Shown: positions 44,600 through 57,073, numbered from the stretch's first letter. The stretch: 64,000 nucleotides of DNA from Amaurobius ferox (GCA_951213105.1 OX578133.1:142608851-142672850); one strand, 5' to 3'. Notes: generated by a model not told the origin, from the letters alone. Numbers and translations: made by a program.

Positions 44600-45480
44600 A
44601 CGATGTTCCAATCACACAGCAAGAGATAGCATTCAGGATCGGACAACTCAAGCTAAATAAAGCAGCAGGTCCAGATAACTTAGACGGAAGATTCATAAGA
44701 GAGTTGTTTCGATAAGTACCAGTAGTTGTGACAGGGCTATTCAATCTCTGCCTTCGCTTGCATTATTTTCAGAAAGCATGGATGGTAGGTGAAATAATAT
44801 TCTTCCTGAAGAAAGACAAAGATCCAGCCCATAGATCTTATCGTCCAGTGAGTTTAATGATAACAATTAGTAAAGTTATGGAGAAACTAATTAATGGAAA
44901 ATTCACCCACTACCTAGAGACAAATGGAAAACTTAGTGATAAAAAGTTTGGTTTCAGAGAAGGCAATGGGATAGAAAATGCAATGGACAAAGTGTTAGAT
45001 TTCATAAAAAGTAATAAGAAATCTAATAATTTCAAGGCAATTGTAGCATTTGATATAATAGGGACATTTGATCACCTCCCACTGCATGGTGTACTTCGCC
45101 TTTCAATTTTGATCTGTCCATCAAATCTAAGTAAACTTCTGGAAAGTTACCTCAGCGAAAGACGCATACGGCTTAACTGTGGTACAGCTTATAAGGATAT
45201 ATATGTTTTTGGTGGCTGTCACCAGGGCTCTTGTTTAGGGCCATTGCTGTGGAATTGATTTGCAGACGACATTTTGTTACGTTTTAATGATTCAACGACA
45301 TACTTAATAGCTTACGCTGATGACATTTTACTGCTCGTATCTGGTAACAGTAACGTGGAACTCCAAAGAGCCACGTAAAAAGCAATATATATGTTTGTCG
45401 GTTAGTGCGCTAAAATGAAGGTCAAAATTTCTACAAAGAAAACAAAATTAATTAGATGTGGGCTGAAAACATCAGTCGGA
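44600..45480 (+). pseudogene. Non-LTR reverse transcriptase
   Basis: KAAGPDNLDGRFIREL-type sequence at 44660 precedes the longest frame (44728-45258): SYRPVSLMITISKVMEKLIN (RT1), KKFGFREGNGIENAMDKVLD (RT2/2a), KAIVAFDIIGTFDHLPLHGV (motif A, with the first catalytic Asp in FD but the usual FDNVWW-type neighbourhood altered), and GGCHQGSCLGPLLWN (normally GxPQGSxLGPxLWN, Pro changed to His). After a stop at 45256-45258, AYADDILLLVSG (45310 onward) keeps the catalytic YADD. TAA at 45377 and later stops end the useful frame. Copying of the element RNA at the target was its role. Confidence 0.88.
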
Positions 45481-46039
45481 CCCGACTTGAGCTTAAAACT
45501 ACAAAATAAAACAATTATTGATAGTTGATAAATTGAAGTTGATAAATTGGTTTAACTGGGCCTCACGTTGGAGAATAAATGAAAATGGTTTCCCCACATC
45601 AACAAGTTAAAAGTAAAGGCTCAAATTCATTCTGGTTTATCAGGTAGACTGGCGCCAAAGAAGTGGTGCATATCATCCAGTCTCTTAAAGGTTTGATATA
45701 GCACAGTTTCCCATAAATTCCTTATTTATGCAGCTAGTTGTTGGGGATTAGATCTAAGCAAAAACTTCAGACCGTCTAAAAAATTCTATTACTTCGAATG
45801 ATAAGGTCATACCGCACAGCCTTAACAACCGCTTTGCAGTAATTAGTTGGAGTGCCACCCTTACATCTTGAAATAGAAAGGGAAGCCATAATTGGGAAAA
45901 TTCTTCGACTTCAGAAAACCGTAGTAAGCGGCTAAATAACTTACTCAACTGGAGATAACTAAGCTAAAGACCAAACGTGGAAATTTCACCCAGCTAAAAG
46001 CGGAGTAAACCCCTAATACAACAGAGTCTAAAAATTAAT

Positions 46040-46420
46040 CACAATAGTATCCACATCTTCACAATTGGATTTAAAACAAATAGAGGATGAGGTTCAGCAT
46101 TCTGAGTCTTTGACAAGGGAATCTGCATAAAAACTTTGTCAGCACTCTTAAAGATAAAAAATAGTGTTTTTCAGGCAGAACTACTAGCAATCAAAGAAGC
46201 AATCAGCTGGTTTGTAGAAAGCGTCCATATAAGGACCATATTATTTACTGATAATCGCTCTAGGCTGGATTGTTTAAATCAACACCAGTCTCGAAACATG
46301 ATGGTTAATAACATCAAGATGACACTATTAAGCTCTCAAAGCAAAAAGTATTTTTAACATGGATTCCAGCACACCAAGGTATAGCAGGAAATGAATACGC
46401 CGACGCTATATGCTAAACAA
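46040..46420 (+). pseudogene. RNase H domain of the non-LTR element
   Basis: IHIFTIGFKTNRG (normally IxTDGSK, first Asp lost), SVFQAELLAIKEAISWFVES (catalytic Glu in QAELLAI), TILFTDNRSRLDCL (second Asp in TDxxS), and after a frame change WIPAHQGIAGNEYADA with the terminal His and Asp. Roughly 125 codons, normal for the domain. Cleaves RNA in RNA:DNA hybrids in intact elements. Confidence 0.85.
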
Positions 46421-46440
46421 ATGCTAAACAAAATATTCTA

Positions 46441-46735
46441 AACAAATTTCCTAGGATATAAAGCATTCCGAATTAGCATAGTAAATTATAAAACTGAGTT
46501 ACACAGTTTATATATGTATGAACTAGTTGGGTACTGTAAAGATGTTAATTAAATGAGCAACTGAGCATACTGGACTTCATTATTTAATTATTTTGAACCA
46601 CATATTCAGCATTATATTTCTTAGTAACAACATTCCATAATGTTCTACTTATTCAAGGAGATGGCAGTTTTATATATTTTATTATTCCTAGCATGTACTA
46701 ATTATTATAGTTCGGTAGTCTTTGTTCAATTTCTT
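46441..46735. other. Spacer
   Basis: AT-rich, probably the 3' untranslated part of the non-LTR element. Confidence 0.3.
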
Positions 46736-47542
46736 ACTTTCCGTGCAATACATGGTAATGTATAGGGAAAGTATTGGAATCATGCCGAAAATTGCAACTC
46801 GAGTTTTTGATGGATCAACGCGTTTCGAGACCTCTAGAATACGAAAAACTATTTTTAGCGTGACGTCTGTGTGTGTGTCTGTCTGTGTGTCTCTATGTCC
46901 TGTGTGTCTGTGCAGATTTTGTATTCACTCGAACTAAAAAACTAATTGACCGAATATTTTTCGGTCAATTTTTTTGGTAAGTTTTTTTTTATTTTTTTCA
47001 TAAAATTTCGTAGGTTAGTCACTTGTGGGCGAATCTGGCTCCTTTGATTAGTTTTGAGTACGACTCGGGATAAAAGAACCCGCCTTTTTTTGCGAAATTG
47101 CCCTCAAAAGCTTGTATCCACTCTAGCTAAAAAACTAATGGACCAAATTTCACAAAATTCGGTAGATAAGTCTCTTGTGGGTCACCCTGGTGTTGATTAG
47201 ATTTTGGTACGATTCGCAAAAATAACCTGCCTTTTTTTGCAAAATGACCCGAAAAAATCGCCAAAATTTAAAATAAAAAACTACGTATGCTCACATATCT
47301 CCATGAAATGCTTGTTTAATACGTAATTTTTAACAAAAAAAGTAATAAAATCAACCCCATTACACTAGGACTAGCCGTTCTCGAGATATTTTAGTTTTTT
47401 CGTATTTTTTATACGCCACTTTTGAAAATATGTCCAGTTATCAAATGAGAACAGAAATTGAATTAAAAGTGAATTAAATTTAATTAAAATAAAGAGAATG
47501 TGGATATAAGTCTGCAGTGAAAGTCATGTGCTGCCCACATCA
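46736..47542 (+). repeat. Repeat family A, subtype alpha, copy 3
   Basis: Hairpin arms ACTTTCCGT and AGGGAAAGT (46736-46772), GTATTGGAATCATGCCGAAA, TG/TCTG tract at 46867-46912, and the end AAAGTCATGTGCTGCCCACA. A small foldback insertion TTGACCGAATATTTTTCGGT with CAA at 46947-46970 is unique to this copy. It lies about 300 bp downstream of the non-LTR relic. Confidence 0.85.
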
Positions 47543-47639
47543 GAAATTTTAATTTTAGTGTTATTGTTATTTTAGTGTTCATTTAACTTAGCTTCATCAA
47601 CAATTTTAGTAGATGCTGTAATTAAGTATTTATTTAATT

Positions 47640-47830
47640 GAAGCATAGTAATTATCGCACATAATAAAAGAGGATGCCTTTGTGTGTGTATTTATACGGT
47701 CTGTAGCGTGAAATATAAACGTCGTATGGCTATAAAATTCGGTACACAGATACTTCAGGATTCAGGAAGGAGCACCTCGGCGTTATTAAAAAAATTAGAA
47801 TTAATTTAAAATAAATGAATTTTTAAATTA
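47640..47830 (+). repeat. Dispersed repeat D, copy 2
   Basis: TGTGTGTGTATTTATACGGT then CTGTAGCGTGAAATATAAAC and GGCTATAAAATTCGGTACA parallel 22660-22730. Confidence 0.6.
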
Positions 47831-49734
47831 TAAAATCAGCTAATCTTAAGCTACCGATACATAGCTTGCTGCATGCCCGTAGATCGTATCGCAGCTGGAC
47901 TAATAGCTACCGTCACTAACTTAGAGCTACCCATAATCGGATCACACTCTTCCGGTTAAACTCTGATTTTACACGTTTGAAGAGGGGATGTGCTTAAACT
48001 TATTTTGCATTTCGAGCAGTTTTAGATTGAAACTGATGAGGATTGAAACTGATTTGGAAAGAAAACGTTCTAACTGTTTCGTTTATTACATTATAAAATT
48101 AATCTCTGTTTTAAGTCCCGAGCAAATACGGGTACAGTTTTCAAATTGTTAAATATAATCCATTAATTTACTGCAGAGACTGACGAGCACTAAAATGTAA
48201 AAATGGATTATTGGATTCTAATTTAAATATTTAGTTCCATTCGGGAGAACTGTACATCGCGTTGTGTTCGTCCCTAGAATCCTCCAATTATTCTGAACTC
48301 CCTGAAATGTTCCCTTTATTTAAGACAAAAAAAAGTAGCTGAAGCCGCTGCTGTTTGACAAATTTAAGTCCCTCGAGTTTCTCTGTATCGCACCCCAAAA
48401 TCTATAGAACTGGGAAATTTGATTCATTTGTAGAGGAATGTCAGAGGCACGTTGAAATAAATCGTTTTACTATGTAAACTTCAGTTTAAGAGATATTTAA
48501 TGTCAATGTCAAAAGAAGAGTATTTATTTGAGCTGCGAACTTTGGCTGTTGGACCACGAATTATTTCAGGAATGTACCTACATAGTTGAATTTTTGAAAA
48601 ACGGATTTTTTTTAATATTTCGATTTAGTTCATGAGTTCGCGAAGTGAGCTCGGGGAATTAGTGAGTACAACAATACAAATGAGTTACACAATAAAAATG
48701 AGACAAATAGTTTTAAATTTCAATTATTTATTAAAAAAATCGCAATTGCTAATAAGTACAAATTTATCCTTTAAAAATCTATTCAGTATTTATTCTTCAT
48801 ATAATGTTTACATACGTTGTCAAACGTTCTAAAACATTCTTAAAAGTTTAGGATTCTGATGGCGTTAACTAAGCATGTAATTGAGCTTACAAGACCCGCT
48901 GACAATCCTCAATTCAAAAATAAAAAATCAAAATTAAAATCACATCAGTATATGATATCCTCATAAATTAAATAATGCACAAGAAAGGTAGAAATACCTT
49001 TCATAATCTTCTCATATTTATTGAAAGAAATGTTATGATCGTCATGATCAAAATTGGGGCTATTCATACTAGCAATATTTTGAAAACTGCGGATTTAATT
49101 TACGCACATTTACCAATCATTCTTTAACATTTTAGAACATTTTTTATACTGCGTTCATGGCATTTCCTAGAATCAGTGACCATACTTGTAATTTCACACA
49201 GACGCGTGGATTTTTTGAAGTTTTTACTGCACCTGGAGGCAATACTGCTATCCCTTTTTAGCATTGTCATGTTGCATTATGTAGTGTTTTTTACTTTCCT
49301 TGCTCTTGGCGTTAGATTTTATAACTTTTTTTTGCATGTAGGTGGATGTCACATGACATGTGTGGTGAAAGAAAGTGGGAAACATTAAGTTGGTTTACTT
49401 TTTGAGTATTATAATGTCTTTGAATTGAATTATTATTATTTTAAATTATTAGTGATCGTGAATCGCATATTCGTACATTGAATATCTTGGCCGCAATAAT
49501 CCACATTATTTCATTTTCACGAGTTCCTAAAATATAATCATTAATTACAACACTAGACATTACATTCCTCATTTTAACTTTTAAAATAACTATTATTTAT
49601 TAACACCTATTATTATTAAGATTAAATTATATTAGCTTTTATATAAAAGCTTAAGGCGGAGAAAATGTACGTGTGAGACCAAGCTTTTATTATTATTCCA
49701 AAATCATATATTCGACCTATTATGTAAGCAGATT
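47831..49734. other. AT-rich spacer
   Basis: No recognised feature; short open frames only. Confidence 0.4.
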
Positions 49735-49935
49735 GGCACATATCTCTGTTTGTCATGGACACTGAAACGCACTCTTGGACATTCATTGCTGTTTGCCATG
49801 GACACTGAAGCGCACTCTCGGACATTCATTTCCTGAATATCGACGTTACTGGACAGTCATTCTGGTTGACTACTCTCTCTTGCTTCTAGACTCTCATTTT
49901 TTATAAAACACACTCTTGGACATTCTGCACTCTAA
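49735..49935 (+). repeat. Imperfect tandem repeat, about 46-bp unit
   Basis: GTTTGTCATGGACACTGAAA / GTTTGCCATGGACACTGAAG with GCACTCTTGGACATTCATT are two nearly identical units, and CTCTTGGACATTC recurs once more at 49911-49923. Confidence 0.8.
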
Positions 49936-50737
49936 TTCTACGAAACGCACACTTCGCTTTTTGAACTCTAATTGTCGAATTGCCAAAGTAATTGGACAGT
50001 TATTGCCTGCATATATATTGAATTATCTCCTTCTTGCCATATCATTTCGCCTGAGGTCTAGATACGCTCTCCTTATCTCAATTGGTTGCTCCTCAGTGCG
50101 ATATAGCAAACATTATTAGCTACTTTATTATCCAATGATGCCTGGTTTAAGCCTTGGCCCCAAAGAGATTTTTGCCATATGTATGATTTTTGTGAATTGA
50201 TTTTATTGGGATCATGACTTCCCTGGCAAGACTGCATGAAATGGCGCCTACAAGTCTGCGCTTTGTTTCGCTGTACATATCGTATAAATTTCAAAACTGC
50301 ATAAATGCCTCCTGGTCTCATAATATGCTTTTAATAAAATTTAGCGCCTGTCTAGTGTCAATCATGAGACACTTCATCTCTTATAATTGTTGGTTTTACT
50401 TTTAGTTTATTGCCTGGCACTCAGTACTTGTTGTATAGTATTTACTTTTCCCCTAACAGTTTATCCTTCGGTTTTGATTTGCATAGCAATACATTTAACT
50501 AAAATTATGTTATCACATATTTTTCTTCTGATATAAATGAACGCAATGTGCAATCTAGTTTAATGCTTGGTGCCGTTTGTTTACAGGTTTATAACTAATC
50601 TTGAACTTTGCTGTAGAACTTTACTACAAACTTAAATCTTCTCTTTATGCAAACACGGGAAATTAATAAAAATTGATGTGTGAAATACGTAAGAGGATAT
50701 AGGCATCTAAATCTTTTCGAGAAAATTATCTGTGTAG
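49936..50737. other. AT-rich spacer
   Basis: Nothing recognised. Confidence 0.4.
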
Positions 50738-50875
50738 TGACCTTAAAGATGTATTGTGTCTGCGCCAAGAAGTGTCAGTAAATGACATAATACCCAATTG
50801 ATGTGCGATCGAATATTGTAGCTAAGAGTGTCACCATGGTGACGGGAGGAAAAAATTGCTCTGTCTTCTTCAATA
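50738..50875 (+). repeat. Dispersed repeat E, copy 2
   Basis: TGACCTTAAAGATGTATTGT, AATGACATAATACCCAATTG, TGTGCGATCGAATATTGTAG and CCATGGTGACGGGAGGAAAA match 42465-42595. Confidence 0.7.
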
Positions 50876-51249
50876 TATATCATTCTTAGGTTCAAAGAGG
50901 ATATATCGCGGATTTGAGAATTTGTGAAACAGGATTTCCGTGATACAAGCTGTTCGATATAGGAAATTTGATAAAAGGATAAAGTGAAAGTTGTTTTAAT
51001 GTGCCGATATATTATAACTCGCCAACATGATATGTTTCATTCACTGTTAAGTGAAAACGAATTTGAGTTTTGACATATAAATATAGAAATATACGTTTTA
51101 TTTTATGTAGGGTTTAAAGTAACATTAGCTGCAGAGCCGCAGCTTTAGGCCACTTTTTAAAAGGGAAATAACAACAATAAAAAAGTACTAATAATAAAAA
51201 ATGGAATAATAAAAATATAATAAAAATAAAAAATCAAACAGCTTAATAA
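50876..51249. other. AT-rich spacer with AATAAAA-rich tract
   Basis: 51170-51240 is a low-complexity A-rich run ending just before the GC-richer island, possibly the tail of an inserted element. Confidence 0.4.
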
Positions 51250-51550
51250 TAAAAAAGCGTACAGGTTGTTAAAAGACTACTTACTAAGTAAGTACCTTTG
51301 ACCCGCTTCGCCGGAGAAGCGCACTTCGGCTACTTAGTCTACTTATGCGATCCGAGTACACTCCCGCAGCGTGTGTGATACGCTCTAAATAAGCGCATTT
51401 AGCTGTTTACGCTGGCGCTTTAGATGCTACGCGGCTTTTATTAATAAGTGTCCAATAAGCGGCCTTTGTTAACAGGAGGTCAAAAAGCGGCCTCTTATTA
51501 ACAAAGAGGTAGCATCAGCTCAATGAATAAATCGATCGCGCGTTTTAGAT
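51250..51550. repeat. GC-richer island with short palindromes
   Basis: GCTTCGCCGGAGAAGC is a near-perfect palindrome at 51305-51320. AGCGGCCT occurs twice (51457 and 51487) with GTTAACA / ATTAACA nearby. The base composition is clearly unlike its neighbours. No open frame and no family recognised. Confidence 0.5.
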
Positions 51551-51723
51551 GCAGAAGATCACTGGTGCCTCAGATATATCAAGTTTTGAATTTTTCAAAA
51601 ACTAAACATATGTGGCAACGATTTTTAATTCTGGAGTGTTACGAAGAACGGCATGCTAGAAAAAAACAAACAAAGGATTAAGGATGTAGCTTAGAATAAT
51701 CCAAATTTTAATTCCATCCAACA

Positions 51724-51862
51724 TCTGAAGTAGAGTGTAGGGTTTATTTCAACATCAGAAGAGACGATTATCGTTCCAGTAGCTTAATGGATAAAGCTTC
51801 GACTAACTAGGTTAAGATCTGTAGTTTGAATTCAAGTCGACGTATGAGTTTTTTAACACCCA
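51724..51862 (+). mobile_element. tRNA-derived SINE, family S3
   Basis: CCAGTAGCTTAATGGATAAA (box A) and GTAGTTTGAATTCAAG (box B, altered) resemble a tRNA gene without an acceptor stem. The leader ATCTGAAGTAGAGTGTAGGG is shared, inverted, with 35090-35115. A degenerate tandem array follows directly and may be the body of the same element. Confidence 0.6.
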
Positions 51863-51864
51863 TA

Positions 51865-52550
51865 ACAAGGTAAGTGCCCACTTTCAAAGCTCCTTGATAA
51901 TTCTGATGAATAGATATTTCAAGAAAATGTTTGAACCGGTAGTGAAAAACCTTAGTAAAATATCGACCCCCCTCCAGAGTTAGATGATGAATCCATATAA
52001 GTCATCATTTAAGCTATATCTATAGCCGATTCTTAAAAATAGATGTTTCTAGAAAAATTGTTAAACAGGAAGTAGCAATCCTTAATGAACTTTCCAGCCC
52101 CTTCTGAATATAATACTGAATCCATATCAGTCATCACCAAAACGTTATAGCCGACTCTGAGATATAAATGTTTTAAGGTAAACTTTTGATAGAAATCTAG
52201 ATAGCAAATTTGCTTTCCATCAATTACTGAAAGTGGAACCTCTTAGTGAATCTGTCTTATTCTATCCGGAATTTAATGCTGAATCCTTATCCGTCATCAT
52301 TTAAGTTCTATCTATAGCTGATCTTGAAAAATAGATGTTGCAAGGAAAATTGTTTAATCGGAGTGGAGAGATAATTAGAAGTGGGAATCTTTAATGAGCC
52401 CTGAACCCGCTCCGGAATTTGATGCTGAATTAATATCAGTCATCATCTATCAGAAAAATCATAATAGACTGTTCTGAGAAATATATATTTCATGGAATAT
52501 TTTTTATAAAAAGGTAGATATCAAATTTGTTTGCCACCACGAACTATTGT
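51865..52550 (+). repeat. Degenerate tandem array, about 120-130 bp units
   Basis: Five or so units, each with a variant of GATGCTGAATCCATATCAGT then CATCATTTAAGCTATATC, TAGCCGATTCTTAAAAATAG and ATGTTTCAAGGAAAATTGTT. Some carry an extra 60-bp piece (AGATAGCAAATTTGCTTTCC at 52200, AGATATCAAATTTGTTTGCC at 52514), indicating a higher-order arrangement. Confidence 0.75.
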
Positions 52551-53033
52551 CTGTTCTTTAAGGTATTAATTTTAAAAGCATTTTTGAGATATGTGAAAGA
52601 AATGCTATGGTTTATGTTACATATTATTTGTTTGCTTAAATATGTTTTAGTAATAATATGAGACAATCTAAAATTTGTGTGTCAAACTTTCTAAATGCCG
52701 ATATAAATGCTTAATTAGTCTAATGCTTGAAATTATTATAAAGACCATAACGTAAAGATATATTAAACCTTTTCCTTTAATACTATACAGAGTATGACTG
52801 AAAAAAAAAGAAACGAAATCTTGAAAATAAAATACTGAATGACACGTTCGATCAAAGTTTTGGAAGAAGATTTTGATCGCAATTCAAAAATGAGTTAAGA
52901 AGTTCTGCGAAACGGAAAAGAAAATGGAGAAAGAAAACATAAGATATCTTTAGATAATAAGTCCAATAGTCTAATAAAAATATCATATGATGAAAACTAC
53001 TTAATTCTTAACATTTTACTTTTCTACATTATA
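52551..53033. other. AT-rich spacer
   Basis: Nothing recognised. Confidence 0.4.
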
Positions 53034-53300
53034 TAGTATATGTAAAGGAAAAGTATTGTGATGGATGTAAAAAACATGATATTTCGTTTTTTATAGATCA
53101 ATGCATTTCAGGCATTCCTGAATACGAATCAACCCTTTTTCAATGATATGTCTGTATCTGTTTGTTTGTCTTTGTGTCTGTGCGGACGATAACTCTTCAA
53201 CAAATTGAGAAAATGGAATGACATTTGGTATGCTTGCCTTAATCGATAAATTCTAGATGTCTATTGATTTTCTGTGTAAGCGATTTTTCTTAAAAACGTA
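53034..53300 (+). repeat. Repeat family A, subtype beta, copy 4 (5' part)
   Basis: TATGTAAAGGAAAAGTATTG then GATCAATGCATTTCAGGCAT, TCCTGAATACGAATCAACCC, a TCTG/TTTG tract and ACTCTTCAACAAATTGAGAA follow the order of the other beta copies. Confidence 0.6.
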
Positions 53301-54608
53301 AAAACACTTGAAAACAGAATTACGTTACTGTAAATTTTTGATTTAAAGTGGAAAAACATCAAAATCTAAATTTACTCATTATTATGAAGTGAGTAAATTT
53401 AAAAGTGGATTGATTATTGACGAAATTTTGCCGTAAGCTGTAAAGGATATACACTCCAACACAGCTTAAGGTTTAGTGACTGCTAAACCGGACTTTGTAA
53501 CGTACTTAAGAACATCATCGAAAAATGGCTGATTCGTAGTCAAGAATGTCCAGAACGTGTAGATGAATTTTAATCCGAGAATCGATATTTCGACCCCCGA
53601 GTTTTGTCCTTCCTCCCTTCCTTTACAGTTATTACATATTGTAGTAAAACTTGAAACAGTGTAGGATAAATTTTCACACACCCTCTTCACATAGAAGGTA
53701 CTATGTTATGGCTACAGAATTGATTGAAGAAAGCGAAGAGGAAAGATTCATAACATGATTAAATAATTTTAACATAAAGCTGCTTAAAATTTCCAAAATC
53801 AATACGACATTTATAGCTCTGTCGAAAAGTATAAGGTAAAGATTAAATAAAATGAGAAAAATATATTTTCTGAAGAAAACAGAAACTTAAGCATTTAATA
53901 ATATTTGACAGTATTACTGAACATTATGATCTTCGAAACCCAGAGTATTGTGCAGTATTATGTGATAAATATCAGTATAATTGGCTGTTGAAATGATAAA
54001 TAAAAATGAAGACTATCTCCAAACAAATACCGAAATAAAAAAACAAATATATATATTTTAAATATATATATTACAAATATATTATATTACAAATATATAT
54101 ATTTTAAACAAATATATTTATTTTATTTATATATATAAATAAATATATTTTTAACGATACCTCATAAAACTTTTCTAAGCAATTTTCCAATGCACTTTAT
54201 CAGACTTAAAAGAAATCAACAAATTTGCCACATTAAATATCTTACCTTCGGTCTTGGATGCTTTAAAACAAGTAGCAAATGGAGAGTTTAAAAGTCTTGT
54301 TTCAGATCATTAAATAGAAAGCAAGTGGGAATAAAGTACGTGAAAACACAAGAAATACATTTAGTTTCCTTAGGGCTACTAAACTGTTGAAGAAAAAATT
54401 AGATTTTATTTTGTATTTATTATAGCTTTTTAATCTTTCATTGAACATGAACATCCTTGTTTCATTTTAAGTAACAATGTGATTTTCGTAGACATATTTT
54501 TCCGCAGAAAAATAAAATAAATGTAATACGATTTTATATACTTCTTTTTATAAAACGTTTCTAGAATACAATAATATATTAATCACAGCTGCACAGCGTT
54601 AGAAATGA
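53301..54608. other. AT-rich spacer; TA/AAATAT low complexity at 54040-54152
   Basis: A minus-strand open frame (53466-53690) has no recognisable domain. The 54040-54152 block is simple AT sequence. Confidence 0.4.
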
Positions 54609-54699
54609 GGTGTACTCTCTGTGGAAACCCCAGGTCGTCCGACTCATCCAGAGGACTTGAGTAACTATTTGGACGACCGGGAAGGGTGTACTCTCTGTG
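54609..54699 (+). mobile_element. 61-bp insertion of repeat G flanked by a 15-bp direct repeat
   Basis: GGTGTACTCTCTGTG occurs at 54609-54623 and 54685-54699, perfect. The enclosed 61 bp is the repeat G sequence also present at 32736-32795, closing with GGACGACC that pairs with GGTCGTCC near its start. A perfect 15-bp duplication is the size typical of target-primed retrotransposition, so this is probably a short retroposed copy. Confidence 0.65.
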
Positions 54700-55251
54700 T
54701 AACTTTACATGGAAATATGTACAACATTTGCATGTTAATGTGTAATGTTAATGGATATGTATAACCTCGAGCCCTGAAGTGGTCCACATTCTGCTGTCCG
54801 GGAACATCGTGATTCTCGCGATTGTACTCACTTATGAACAAAATATTATTTTGTTTGTGCAGTATAGCGTTTGCGAATATTTTACATGCCTGTTCAATTA
54901 AAAACAAATTGCACATAATATTTAAGCAATTAACGAACTCAAACATACTTTTAAAAGCAAATGATAAAATTATGATAAAATGGCATTATAATAATATTTT
55001 ATTATTTGCACGGCAATCATTTTAATATAAAAGATAAATATGTATTTTTATGTTGACCTATAATTTAAAACTTTTTCTTTTACTCTGTTATTTATAACCA
55101 TGTAACACAATTTAATTTTATCCAGATTTTGTACTTTTGTATCAATTAGTGGTTTACATTGGTATTTTTAAGTCATCCTAAAGTTTGCGGTAAAAGAATT
55201 CAGTATGAATACTGGTGAAATACTAGTAAAACCTATTAAGAAACTAGAGTA
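54700..55251. other. AT-rich spacer
   Basis: Nothing recognised. Confidence 0.4.
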
Positions 55252-55744
55252 TTGAGGGAATCGCGAGAATTTCTGTGCGCAGAAAGTGGATATTTGACTT
55301 TTGAACCACATATACGACATCTATTCAAGACAAGTGGACAGTTGACGTTTGAACCAAACTATATACCTTTAAAAATTTTTACATTCACATATAGTATACA
55401 ATATACGCTATATACCACCACAAATTGGTCCAATCCCTTCAGCGGCTTTGGAGATTACGAATAGTCATTGATATTGACAAAATCCCATGTTAAAACTCCA
55501 TTATATACATTTATCAGATTTTTTATTGCGTTCACATCTAGACAATATACAGAGTATACCACATGAATTTGGCTCAAATCGCACCAACAACTTAAGAGAT
55601 TACGAAGAGCCAACAATTTTGAAAAATCACGTTTTATAGCATATATTGAAATCATTTCAATGATTTTTAAGATTACGAAGGTCCAACGATTTGATACCTA
55701 CCCCCTCATAGAGCGGTAAAAGTCATTTCGGACTTCTAAGCCAG
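55252..55744. repeat. Local tandem repeats
   Basis: AAGTGGATATTTGACTTTTG / AAGTGGACAGTTGACGTTTG with AACCA form a pair about 48 bp apart. From 55400, TATACCAC, a GG(C/T)CCAAT phrase and AGATTACGAA recur with about 144-bp spacing in two to three units. The array abuts the end of repeat B copy 3. Confidence 0.65.
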
Positions 55745-56739
55745 AAGGAAGATAAACAAGAAAGATCAATCTTGCATAAAGCATTGATTATGAAACACTT
55801 TCCAACTGAAATGTAATCTGATGAATCTATCGTATCTCTAAAATGCGATACATTTAGTGGTGATATTTTTTTAATTATCACAGAACTACAATAATTTATT
55901 TTATTTGAAAACTTAAAACTTCATCGAAAAAACATGAACTTTATACAAATGATGTCATCGAAATAAAAATCGTCTGGCTCTCTATGTAAAAGCAGTGAAT
56001 ATTTTATTCATACTCTTTTATTTCAGACTCCAGAATTAAATAATTTTGCGTTAAAAAATTCAGCAATTTTTATAAAACTCATCTAACAGCTTGATTTATT
56101 TACTTTCTATATACGTTAAAATTGGGCTTCGTTGTGGAAATAATCAAAGTTTGATGATAATTTAAACTAAAAAATATTGTAATTGCGTTGGCGCAGAATA
56201 TAGATGCATAGAAAATATGCAAAAATAAAGCGGTTTTAGGACGGATAAAACACTAAATATAAATGTTAAAGAACGTTATAAAAAATCACGATTTTTGCTC
56301 TGGAAAAAAATGGATACCATATTTTATTTTGAAGTAGGTGACGTGATCACTTTCTATTATATGGGTGTAATTATTTTATTTTTATTTAAAAAACTACCGA
56401 ATATATTTTGTTGAATGTTTTGTTTTATATATTTTATTGGATCACTTGAATATTTCCTAAAATTTTCGAAGCGATGCGTGAATTTTTATTTTGCTTACAA
56501 AATGCTTGAAAAATTAGGTCCCATAGGGCTCAATGTGTTTCAATTTTTTTACCAGGGTTCAATACAAAACTAATTGGGTGATATTATTAATTTACATTCT
56601 CATATGTCCCACAGACCGTCTCAACACCATACTAAAATTTCATTTTGATAAAGCCATTTTTACGGCAGTTATCGTGCGAACGGACAGACAGACAGAATGC
56701 CAAAGTCATAAACACTTTTCAACTATGTTGTAAAGTGTT
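55745..56739 (-). repeat. Repeat family B, copy 3
   Basis: Minus strand from the hairpin AACACTTTACAACATAGTTG ... AAAGTGTT (56711-56739), GTCTGTCTGTC tract, GATAACTGCCGTAAAAATGG, the ATCACGTCACC / ATATGGTATCC block, to GTTGGAAAGTGTTTCATAAT at 55790. It carries only one copy of the block doubled in copy 2. Confidence 0.85.
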
Positions 56740-56940
56740 AAAACTGACAGGCAATTAAGAATATTTAGCAAATGTTTGTCATTGTTACTTTATGTGTCAG
56801 TCTGAAGTTAAGATTACCGTTACAGAGTACGGTTTTTGGGGAGAAATAATAAAACCTCATTCATGTAAATAGTTATAACTATTAAACTGTAAATTGATCG
56901 TCTATTGGACGGTAGAAGGTATCTTATAAATTTATTATAC
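56740..56940. other. AT-rich spacer
   Basis: Nothing recognised. Confidence 0.4.

Positions 56941-57073
<133 letters not shown>

Larger units (their letters stand above)
44120..46440 (+). mobile_element. I-group (R1/I-like) non-LTR retrotransposon, 5'-truncated relic
   Basis: A single plus-strand open reading frame can be traced with stops and shifts: pre-RT region (44137-44540), reverse transcriptase (44600-45480) and RNase H (46040-46420). The endonuclease domain expected at the N-terminus is absent, consistent with 5' truncation. RNase H after RT points to the I group of clades. No poly-A tail or target duplication was identified. Confidence 0.8.

Noticed and set aside
45259..45330. Duplicated RT catalytic motif (FADDILL and AYADDILL)
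   Set aside because: R1-type elements normally have an FDDLL-like string shortly before YADD, so this is ordinary family sequence.
49735..49935. CRISPR-like direct repeats
   Set aside because: Only two or three units without spacers of constant length, in a eukaryotic repeat context.
52790..52825. Second Tc1 end (poly-A then GAAACGAA)
   Set aside because: Only a short match to the 17057 element end, with no partner end or transposase nearby.
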